This document shows, piece after piece, positions 20,838-29,289 of a stretch of DNA of 64,000 nt (the first letter of the stretch is position 1; each line of letters opens with the position of its first letter). The position numbers and the translations under genes were made by a program. This stretch comes from Lachnospiraceae bacterium (lineage in GTDB: Bacteria; Bacillota; Clostridia; Lachnospirales; Lachnospiraceae), in the NCBI GenBank assembly GCA_016287095.1, contig JAEEVK010000005.1, positions 1 to 64,000 of the forward strand. The letters are read 5' to 3'. Under the pieces are notes generated by a model, which did no database searches, was not told the origin of the DNA, and saw nothing but the letters and a program-made list of their open reading frames with translations.

Positions 20838-21935
20838 CTATTTGAATATGATCTTTATGTTGTTCATTCCATCTTTATAAGAATACTTCACATCATTTGT
20901 CAGTTTCCTGATCAGAGTTGCAGACAACTCGTCCCCCTCATTAAACGGATTATACCTTGTACAGGAATAGTTTATTTCCATCTTTAAGCTTTCATCGGCA
21001 TCCGAATACTCTATCATCACATCAATCGGATAAAGATCATTATATACCTCTCCGTAAGGTACGAGATTCTGAGTCACGATCTCTTCAAAAGCAAGCTGTA
21101 CATTTCTCATAAGCTTGTCAGGCAGCATATTGTTTCTTCCAAACTGTTCGATTTCTGATGTAAATCCAATAAAATCGTAGTTTTCATCTTTAACTTCCAG
21201 GAATAACTGTTTTAACCTCTTGATAAAGACTCTGGTTTTTTCTTTCTTCGGATGATTAAATATCTGATCGGGTGTACCGTCCTCGCATATACCGCCTTCA
21301 TCCATATAGAATATACGATTTGAAACATCACGTGCAAACTTCATCTCATGAGTAACTATCATCATAGTCATGCCTTCGTTTGCAAGCTTTCTGATAACCG
21401 AAAGTACTTCACCTACCATCGTAGGGTCAAGTGCTGATGTAGGCTCATCAAACAGGATCAGCTCCGGTTTCATGGCTATTGCTCTTGCGATAGCTACACG
21501 CTGTTTCTGACCTCCTGAAAGCTCTGAGGGCAGATTAAATGCCTTTTCAGCAAGTCCGACTCTCTTTAACAGCTTCATTCCCTCATCATATGCTTCCTGC
21601 TTAGGCATATTTAACAGCTTCATGGGAGCAACCATTATATTTTCAATAATGTTCAGGTTATCAAACAGATTAAATGACTGGAATACCATACCCATTTTCT
21701 GTCTAACGAGGTTCATTTTACATTTGGGATCGGTGATTTCTTCATCGTTAAAGAAAACCTTTCCGGATGTAGGCTGTTCCAGCTGGTTCAGACATCTTAA
21801 AAGTGTTGATTTACCGGTACCTGAGGGTCCAATGATCGATATGACATCACCCTTATTGATCTCTACCGTAACATCCTTTAAAGGGGTAACATTTGAATAT
21901 TCTTTTCTTAAATGCTCTATTCTTAATAAACTCAA
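20838..21935 (-). CDS. Polar amino-acid ABC transporter ATPase fused to degenerate RsbW-like C-terminal domain
   Basis: GPSGTGKSTLLRCLNQLEQPTSG, LSGGQKQRVAIARAIAMKPELILFDEPTSALDP; then FTSEIEQFGRNNMLPDKLMRNVQLAFEEIVTQN...TNDVKYSYKDGMNNIKIIFK. Confidence 0.88.
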   Translation of the reverse strand: MSLLRIEHLRKEYSNVTPLKDVTVEINKGDVISIIGPSGTGKSTLLRCLNQLEQPTSGKVFFNDEEITDPKCKMNLVRQKMGMVFQSFNLFDNLNIIENIMVAPMKLLNMPKQEAYDEGMKLLKRVGLAEKAFNLPSELSGGQKQRVAIARAIAMKPELILFDEPTSALDPTMVGEVLSVIRKLANEGMTMMIVTHEMKFARDVSNRIFYMDEGGICEDGTPDQIFNHPKKEKTRVFIKRLKQLFLEVKDENYDFIGFTSEIEQFGRNNMLPDKLMRNVQLAFEEIVTQNLVPYGEVYNDLYPIDVMIEYSDADESLKMEINYSCTRYNPFNEGDELSATLIRKLTNDVKYSYKDGMNNIKIIFK

Positions 21936-24310
21936 TTCATTGTCACTCCCTTCACAGTTTTCTTTTTCTGCTTAGGATCCACACATTTCAATATCTTTTT
22001 CAATATGACAGAGATTACCCATGCAAGTATAAAATATATTACTGCAGAAGCAAGAAGAGGGAAAAATGCCTCAAAGGTACGACTTCTGATAATATCACTT
22101 ACTTTTGTCAGATCGTTTATCGCTATATAACCCACTATTGAAGTGTTCTTAAGAAGCGAAATGATCTCCTGCTTATATACGGGCAGGAATCTCACAGCGG
22201 CCTGAGGGAAAATAAACTTAAAAAATGCTTTATTTTCAGTAAAGCCCAGAGCTAAGGCTGCTTCTCTCTGTCCTTTATCTATACTCTCTATACCGGATTT
22301 CATAATCTCAGAACCATATGCTCCGAAATTAAGTGAAAATGCAATTACCGCAACCCATAAACCTTCAATACCCGATTTTCCGAATACGATATAATACAGT
22401 ATCATCAAAAGGACAAGTACAGGCGTACCCTGTAACAGTTTGACATACAGATTACATATTCCACCGGCTATTACACTGTCCACTCTGCGTAGCATGCATA
22501 TAAGGAATGCAAGTACCGATCCGAACAAAACTGATAAAACTGTGATAAGGCAGGTTATCCCGACACCCTTTAGTATCAACTGCCATCTGTTTTCCTGTGT
22601 AAAATTACGCTTAAAGCTGTCTACAAATTTATCCCAGAAATTCTTTTCTGTTTTACCGTTATTTGAACTTTTACTTTCATTACTATCTGCAAAGCTTGTA
22701 ATATTTGAGCCTGAAACATCTTCATTTCTTACAACCAGTACCATTCCGCCTTTATATATGGTATCTGAGAAAGAAAGACTCTTTTTGCGTTCTTCAGTTA
22801 TTGAAAAGTTTGAAGCACCTATATCATTTTTCCCACTGGTAATACCGGCTATAATAGATGCAGCTTTAGCCTCTTCATATTCTATCTTATATCCGTATTT
22901 TACGGCAAATAAAGTACATAATTCAATACTGTATCCGGTAAGTTTATTATTGTAATAATATGCAAAAGGTGGAATATCGGCTAATATCACAACACTTATT
23001 TCACCATTTTCTCCGGTTAAACCCGTATCATCAATAGTACGCTCTTCTTCAGGTCCTATGGTCCATTTATTTATCAGCCTGTCAATTTCTCCGGAAGTCC
23101 ATAGCTCATTTAACATCTCATTAAACTGCTTCATGAGATTTTTAGCACGTTCCGAATCCTTTTTAAAAGCAAAAGAATAATTATCAATTACCAACGGTTC
23201 AGTAAAATACGCTAATTCCTTATTACTCCTACACATCAGTTTTGCCACCGGTTCATCATCTATAAAACCGTCGATCTTACCTTCCTGTAAAGCCAGCATC
23301 AAATCTGTACCAGTGTCGAAATATTTATATTCACTGTTAGGGAATTTTTCGAAAGTTACAGGTTCAGTTGCAGATCCTGTCTTTATGCCTATTATCCTGC
23401 CGTTAAAATCCGAAACCCTGCTGTTTTCGTTATCACTGTCATTACTTCTAACCAGAGAACCGTTAACACTCGATGCTCTGGTAACGAACATCATACCGCC
23501 ATGATATATTACATCTGAAAAATCAATACTCTTTGATCTTTCTTCAGTCATTGTCATAGCCGAGGCAGCAATATCATATTTACCGGTAGACAAACCAACG
23601 ATCATTGAAGAGATCTTTGAACCTTCAAACCTGATGCTGTATCCATATTCTTTACCGAATATTAAACTAAGTTCAACCAGATATCCGACAAGTTTATTGT
23701 CTTTATAGTAGGTAAAAGGTGGATGATCAGGCTGTATGGCAATGATCAGTTCTCCATTTGACCCGGATAAGTTATAATCATCAAGTACTTTTTGCTCTTC
23801 AGGACCATCTATCCATTTATAAATTAATCTGTCAATTTCGCCGTTATTCCATAGTTTTTTCAGGAGTTCATTAAACTGTTTCTTTACTACTTCTGATTTA
23901 GCATCATCTTTAGGAAAACCAAGATGATAATCCTCTTTGTTAATAGGGTTAACAAAATATGCAAGCTCAGAATTTTCCATACACATCAGCCTTACAACAG
24001 GCTCATCTTCTATAAAACCGTCAATCTTACCTGATTGTAAAGCAAGTAACAGATCACTGTCGGTATCGAGATAATCATACTCACTGTTAGGAAAATTTTC
24101 CATCGTAGGCTGCTCAAAGCTGGATCCAACCTTAATTCCGAGTCTATGTCCGTCAAAATCACTTATTTTTGTTGCGATATTTTCAGTTCCAGTACCCTGA
24201 TTTTCATCAGTATCATTTCCTAAAATATTAACAAAGACGATAAGGCCGACTATAATTACCAATACAAATATAATTATATAGTCAGCTTTTTTCAGTTTCT
24301 TCATTTCCAC
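21932..24310 (-). CDS. Amino-acid ABC transporter: substrate-binding lobes (C-N-C-N order) fused to permease
   Basis: N-terminal TM anchor; repeated SBP_bac_3-like halves; C-terminal HisM/GlnP-type permease (KLLQGTPVLVLLMILYYIVFG...REAALALGFT). Confidence 0.88.
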   Translation of the reverse strand: MEMKKLKKADYIIIFVLVIIVGLIVFVNILGNDTDENQGTGTENIATKISDFDGHRLGIKVGSSFEQPTMENFPNSEYDYLDTDSDLLLALQSGKIDGFIEDEPVVRLMCMENSELAYFVNPINKEDYHLGFPKDDAKSEVVKKQFNELLKKLWNNGEIDRLIYKWIDGPEEQKVLDDYNLSGSNGELIIAIQPDHPPFTYYKDNKLVGYLVELSLIFGKEYGYSIRFEGSKISSMIVGLSTGKYDIAASAMTMTEERSKSIDFSDVIYHGGMMFVTRASSVNGSLVRSNDSDNENSRVSDFNGRIIGIKTGSATEPVTFEKFPNSEYKYFDTGTDLMLALQEGKIDGFIDDEPVAKLMCRSNKELAYFTEPLVIDNYSFAFKKDSERAKNLMKQFNEMLNELWTSGEIDRLINKWTIGPEEERTIDDTGLTGENGEISVVILADIPPFAYYYNNKLTGYSIELCTLFAVKYGYKIEYEEAKAASIIAGITSGKNDIGASNFSITEERKKSLSFSDTIYKGGMVLVVRNEDVSGSNITSFADSNESKSSNNGKTEKNFWDKFVDSFKRNFTQENRWQLILKGVGITCLITVLSVLFGSVLAFLICMLRRVDSVIAGGICNLYVKLLQGTPVLVLLMILYYIVFGKSGIEGLWVAVIAFSLNFGAYGSEIMKSGIESIDKGQREAALALGFTENKAFFKFIFPQAAVRFLPVYKQEIISLLKNTSIVGYIAINDLTKVSDIIRSRTFEAFFPLLASAVIYFILAWVISVILKKILKCVDPKQKKKTVKGVTMN

Positions 24311-24441
24311 ATACTCCTAATATACAAGAGATTTTCTATAAGATGATGTAAAAAAATATATCTTTTAAAAACGGCTAAAAGACGGTCGCTCTATCACCGG
24401 ATACTCCCGAAAGGAGCAATTTATCCCGGAATGACAATTTT

Positions 24442-27441
24442 TTAGAATTTACGATAAACTACGATCTCAACATTATTTCCGTTAACCTTAACGCTTACAT
24501 CATCCGCAATGTTAGCAAGGATTGATTTTTCAAGTTCGTCACAAGCATTTGCAGACTTCTTATCATTCTGATCCATCCTGCGTTTAACTTCTGTCCTGTA
24601 TTCTTCCATATTCCATGAAAATTCATTTTCATTTTTGGAAACAAGCACTGAAGCTATCATGCCTCTTAACCTGCTCATAAATCCCTTGGAATCAGAATTA
24701 TCCCTGGACTTTTTAGCAGTTAACTGTTCCTTCATTTCCGGAGTAATTTCAATTTCGGAGTTCAAATGAAGTTCATAATCCCTGCCAGAAACCTCAAGAT
24801 AATACTCGGCATTTACATCGCCTGCAACAGTCTTTACCATACCCATAAGCTCTTCTGCAAGCAATCTAAGGTGAAGCTTAGCCTTCTTTTCCAGACCGCT
24901 TGTAGCAGACAGTCTCTCTGTCATGGCAAGAGCCTCGTCTTCACCCTTTCCGTTTCTGTATACCTTAACTATTGAGGATCTGACCTTTTCTATGGCATTT
25001 TCATGTATTTCATTTATATTTTCACCGGCCATCATTCGTTCAAACAACTCTGCACCGGTAAGTTTTATATTGGTTATGGCTACCTGATCGCCGGTCAGTG
25101 CCATATATATTATATCGGCTTTTCCGTTTACTTTCGTAATATTTTTAATAAAAATTCCGTCATTATCGGTATAAGTAGTAACCGTACTTTCCTTTTTTTC
25201 AAATCTGACGGTTGAATCAAAGCCGTTTCTGTTAAACGCTCTCCATTCATCCCATCCGCTGAACGCCTCTGCCTTGTTAACTATTATCTTATTCTCGGCA
25301 AATCCACCGGTTTCCCAATTTTCCCCGTCAAGCCTGATAAGAGCAAATTCCCTGTAGTTTACACCGTTAACCTTTCCATCATCGGCATAGAATAATACGA
25401 TAAACGGTGTATGCCATACCAGCCTTGCTGTAGGCAGGCTCATGCCATGAAAAGCTACACACATGCCGTCGTTGATAGGTATACCGATAGTAGATGCAGT
25501 TCTGTATCCGTCTACCTGAACATTGGGTACATCACCTTCCGGTCCGTTGATAAAGCTTACCTTTTCAGCAATACGTGTTATATAGTCCTCACTTACAGCC
25601 TTATCATCCTTATTGATCACAACATCGCTTATATCACAGTATTCACCTGTTAGACCCACATAACAGTATCTGGTGCTGTCAGGCAAAGCCACCGTGATCT
25701 CTGTTGTATGCTCAGGACTCATGATCCTGATTAAAACATGATCGGAAATCTTAACTCCTTCGATGATATAGCCTTTCTCATTAGGTTTGTTAAGCAGTTT
25801 GCCCACATCTGCATTTTCCTTTTCTTCTACCTTCATCTTGCGGGCAGCATCAAGCACTGTCTTTCCATCGAAACGTATCTCCCCGTATTCGGTGTAGTTC
25901 ATATCCTTCTTCATCTTCTCATCGGTATATACGCGACCGTCAAGCGAATCAAACAATACTATCGAAGGCATTCCTACCACACCTGTCTCACTAACCTTGG
26001 GTGAACTGTTAAGATGTATGGTTGTAATGTTTTCAAGAAGTAAGATACCTTCTGATATCTCGCTTCTGTATTCCTTACATATAAGTTCTCTTCTGCCTGA
26101 AAGTTCTTTTATTTCTTCCTTTTCCTGCATCTCGTATTCTTCATCGAGATCGATCAGGTGTATCATGATCTTTGCAAACTTAGGATCGAACTGAGTACCT
26201 GAGCCCTTTACAAATTCCTCACGTATCTTCTGCTGAGGTATGGGATCCCTGTAGCTTCTCTTTGATGACATAGCATCATAAGCATCGGCTACAGCCACAA
26301 TCCTGGCTATCTCAGGGATATCCTCACCTTTAAGCTTTTCCGGATAACCCTTACCGTCATATCTTTCATGATGGTAGTTTGCACCTATACTTAAATATTG
26401 GAACTCACTGATACCTGAAAGTATGCCCTGACCTATCTCGGGATGCCTCTTTATCTGTTCATATTCATTATCATCCAGACGTCCGACTTTATTTATAATA
26501 GAATCCTTTATACCGATCTTTCCAACATCATGAAGAAGAGCTGCATAATATACTTCATAGCATTCCTTCTCACTCTTGCCGCTCATCTCTGCAATCTTTC
26601 TGGAATACTCAGCCACTCGTGATGAATGTCCGTGTGTATACTTATCCTTTGCATCGATCGAGTTTACAAGGGCTGTAGCCGTCTGTTCAAACAGACGCTG
26701 CGTACTCTTTTGGGAGTTTTTCAGATACTGTATCTCTTTTTCATTGGCACGGCTAACTGTCTCATTAAGATCCATTAGTGCAAATAAGAACAGTACAATA
26801 GCCAGAACAGCTACAAAAATCGAAGTAATCGATAATCCGTATACAAAAAGCTGGATAAGTGAAGCTATTACCGGGCCTACAATAAAAAGAATCAGTGAAA
26901 AGCAGATCTTTTTAGATATCTTTTTCCTGTTTTTAATTATGACTATCAGTTCAATAATAATAGTCAGTAACGGGAAAATATAACTGATGAAATATACGGA
27001 CGATCTATAGTAATTATTTGATTCATCAAAATAATAATACAAATCTGTAAATTGAGAAATAATAAGCAAACCAATACCCACAGCAACAAGAATATCGGTT
27101 AACAGCAGGAGTTTTGATGTCTTTCCGTCTTCTTCATTAATATAGAATAAGTCTTTCAGATATAAGTTGAATACACCCAATACAAAGATGGTTGTGAAAA
27201 ATAATACAAAGTTACTGATACGTATCATATAGTAACCCAATTCACTTGAATCACCCATAAATATATAGTTGTACCGGTCAAAAACGAGCATGAATACAAC
27301 AGTCAGTTCGATCAGGACAAGAGAAATCTTTCTCCTTTTTGAGAGCGTAGTAGTCACGCATACGCAGAAAGCTGAAAATCCGCATATGCATATCAGCGCA
27401 AACATTATATCAAGTTGGTAATCTATGATAAATTGTAACAT
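24442..27441 (-). CDS. Multi-TM HD-GYP domain protein with uncharacterised middle region and RsbW-like C-terminal domain
   Basis: N-terminal hydrophobic segments; HGHSSRVAEYS, LLHDVGKIGI, HHERYDGKGYPEKLKGEDIPEIARIVAVADAYDAM; C-terminus homologous to 13099-13740 product. Confidence 0.9.
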   Translation of the reverse strand: MLQFIIDYQLDIMFALICICGFSAFCVCVTTTLSKRRKISLVLIELTVVFMLVFDRYNYIFMGDSSELGYYMIRISNFVLFFTTIFVLGVFNLYLKDLFYINEEDGKTSKLLLLTDILVAVGIGLLIISQFTDLYYYFDESNNYYRSSVYFISYIFPLLTIIIELIVIIKNRKKISKKICFSLILFIVGPVIASLIQLFVYGLSITSIFVAVLAIVLFLFALMDLNETVSRANEKEIQYLKNSQKSTQRLFEQTATALVNSIDAKDKYTHGHSSRVAEYSRKIAEMSGKSEKECYEVYYAALLHDVGKIGIKDSIINKVGRLDDNEYEQIKRHPEIGQGILSGISEFQYLSIGANYHHERYDGKGYPEKLKGEDIPEIARIVAVADAYDAMSSKRSYRDPIPQQKIREEFVKGSGTQFDPKFAKIMIHLIDLDEEYEMQEKEEIKELSGRRELICKEYRSEISEGILLLENITTIHLNSSPKVSETGVVGMPSIVLFDSLDGRVYTDEKMKKDMNYTEYGEIRFDGKTVLDAARKMKVEEKENADVGKLLNKPNEKGYIIEGVKISDHVLIRIMSPEHTTEITVALPDSTRYCYVGLTGEYCDISDVVINKDDKAVSEDYITRIAEKVSFINGPEGDVPNVQVDGYRTASTIGIPINDGMCVAFHGMSLPTARLVWHTPFIVLFYADDGKVNGVNYREFALIRLDGENWETGGFAENKIIVNKAEAFSGWDEWRAFNRNGFDSTVRFEKKESTVTTYTDNDGIFIKNITKVNGKADIIYMALTGDQVAITNIKLTGAELFERMMAGENINEIHENAIEKVRSSIVKVYRNGKGEDEALAMTERLSATSGLEKKAKLHLRLLAEELMGMVKTVAGDVNAEYYLEVSGRDYELHLNSEIEITPEMKEQLTAKKSRDNSDSKGFMSRLRGMIASVLVSKNENEFSWNMEEYRTEVKRRMDQNDKKSANACDELEKSILANIADDVSVKVNGNNVEIVVYRKF

Positions 27442-27481
27442 AAATCGCCCTCCAAAACTTTATGTCTTTCTAAACACAGTT

Positions 27482-28888
27482 TTAGCTGCGCTTAAGCTGC
27501 ACAACAGTTTCAACATGTACTGTCCAGGGGAACATATCACAACATTTAGCCTTTACTACCCTATAGCCGTTAGCGTTAAGCATTTCCAGATCTCGGGCAA
27601 GACTTGTGGGCTTACACGATACATAAACAATGGTATCAACACCATAGTTTATGATCTTTGTGAGAGCTTTGGGATGTATGCCTTCTCTCGGAGGATCGAG
27701 CACTATCAGATCAGGCTTGGTTTTGAGATCATCGAGTACCTTTAACACATCTCCGCAGATAAACTCACAGTTTGAAAGCAGGTTAAGCGCAGCATTCATC
27801 TTGGCCGACTCCACTGCCTCCGGTACTATCTCAACTCCTGTAACGCTTTTGGCAACAGGTGCAAGTATCTGTGCTATGGTACCCGTACCGGAATACAGGT
27901 CAAACACATCCTTATCCTTTGTATCACCGACAAAGTCACGAACTATCTTGTAAAGTACTTCAGCACCAAAAGAGTTTGTCTGGAAAAAGCTGAAGGTTGT
28001 AATCTTAAATATCTGTCCGAGTATCTCTTCAAAAAAGAAATCCTTGCCATGTAAAATAAGGGTTTTATCTGCTTTTACTGCATCAGCAGGATCATCGTTT
28101 ATACTGTGAAGTATACCAACGATACTGCCGTTAAGATTGAGTGCAAGCAGTCCGTCCGTGTATTCTTTAAGGAAATGCTCCTCATCATCAAGTATCTCTT
28201 TTGTTTTTGATGCCCACTGGGAAGTAGTTACTATGTTTACAAGTATTTCCCCTGTCGTAGCAGCCCTTCTTATGAGCAAATGCCTGAGATAACCTTCATG
28301 GGACATCTTATGACAATATGTTAGTCCCCATTCCCTGCAAAGCTCTATAGTGAATCTGACTATGATGTTATAATCATCGTTTGTTATCTTACAGTCAGTG
28401 ATCTGAAGTATATCATAGAAGCTGCCGGCTTTATGCAGTCCAAGGGTAAGCTCTCCGTCCTTACACGAATCTCCGAAGGAAAACTCCATCTTGTTTCGAT
28501 ATGCTTTTTCGTTGGGACTGGCAGCTATACCCATAAATTCATAGTCATACTGTCCGTTTATTGCTTCATCCAGTATGGTTTTTACCTGATCTGCTTTCAT
28601 ATTCAACAGATCTTCATATGATAAGCGCTGATATGTACAGCCTCCGCAGAATTCGAAATGCGGACAAAAAGGCTCCTGTGTCTCTATTGGGGATCTTTCG
28701 ATGACATCAATGAGTTTTCCTTCATGTCTTCCGTTTCTTACTTTAGAAAGTCTGAAAGAAACCTTCTGTCCCTCCAAAACATTCTTTACTGCTATCTTTT
28801 CACCCTCACATTCGACTATACCTTTGTTCGGATAAATTGATTTTATTACCTTGCCCTCATAATCCAGGCCTTTTTTTAAAGTTGACAT
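27482..28888 (-). CDS. rlmD: 23S rRNA (uracil-5-)-methyltransferase (RumA/RlmD family)
   Basis: N-terminal TRAM-like region, Fe-S CPHFEFCGGCTYQ, DLYSGTGTIAQILA, VLDPPREGIHPKAL. Confidence 0.9.
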   Translation of the reverse strand: MSTLKKGLDYEGKVIKSIYPNKGIVECEGEKIAVKNVLEGQKVSFRLSKVRNGRHEGKLIDVIERSPIETQEPFCPHFEFCGGCTYQRLSYEDLLNMKADQVKTILDEAINGQYDYEFMGIAASPNEKAYRNKMEFSFGDSCKDGELTLGLHKAGSFYDILQITDCKITNDDYNIIVRFTIELCREWGLTYCHKMSHEGYLRHLLIRRAATTGEILVNIVTTSQWASKTKEILDDEEHFLKEYTDGLLALNLNGSIVGILHSINDDPADAVKADKTLILHGKDFFFEEILGQIFKITTFSFFQTNSFGAEVLYKIVRDFVGDTKDKDVFDLYSGTGTIAQILAPVAKSVTGVEIVPEAVESAKMNAALNLLSNCEFICGDVLKVLDDLKTKPDLIVLDPPREGIHPKALTKIINYGVDTIVYVSCKPTSLARDLEMLNANGYRVVKAKCCDMFPWTVHVETVVQLKRS

Positions 28889-28914
28889 ATCTGATTCCTT
28901 TATTAAAAAAATAG

Positions 28915-28943
28915 TTGACTTTACTTATTTAAAGTGATAAAAT
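28915..28943 (+). promoter_or_regulatory. Putative sigma-A promoter
   Basis: TTGACT (28915-28920), 17 nt spacer, TAAAAT (28938-28943), upstream of the TrpR-like gene. Confidence 0.6.
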
Positions 28944-28986
28944 TGTATAGTGTAAAAAAATTAAAATTTTAAAGGATGAAATTAAT

Positions 28987-29289
28987 ATGAATAACAAATT
29001 ACATACCGACGCTGTTGATTACCTGTTTGATGGTATCCTTACCCTTAAGTCCAAGGAAGAATGCTACACATTCTTTGAGGATGTCTGCACCATTAATGAG
29101 ATCCTTTCACTTTCCCAGCGCTTTGAAGTAGCTAAGATGCTCCGCTCCGGCAAAACCTATCTTGAGATTGCTGAAAAGACCGGTGCTTCTACCGCTACCA
29201 TCAGCCGTGTAAACCGTTCCCTCAACTATGGTAACGACGGATACGACATGGTATTCAACCGTCTTGAAGGAACTTCTGAGGAGTCTTAA
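28987..29289 (+). CDS. TrpR/YerC/YecD-family transcriptional regulator
   Basis: TLKSKEECYTFFEDVCTINEILSLSQRFEVAKMLRSGKTYLEIAEKTGASTATISRVNRSL. Confidence 0.93.
   Translation: MNNKLHTDAVDYLFDGILTLKSKEECYTFFEDVCTINEILSLSQRFEVAKMLRSGKTYLEIAEKTGASTATISRVNRSLNYGNDGYDMVFNRLEGTSEES

Noticed and set aside
24361-24435. Known riboswitch (e.g. c-di-GMP class I/II) in the c-di-GMP locus
   Set aside because: The conserved cores I can recall are not present; kept only as an unassigned structured region.
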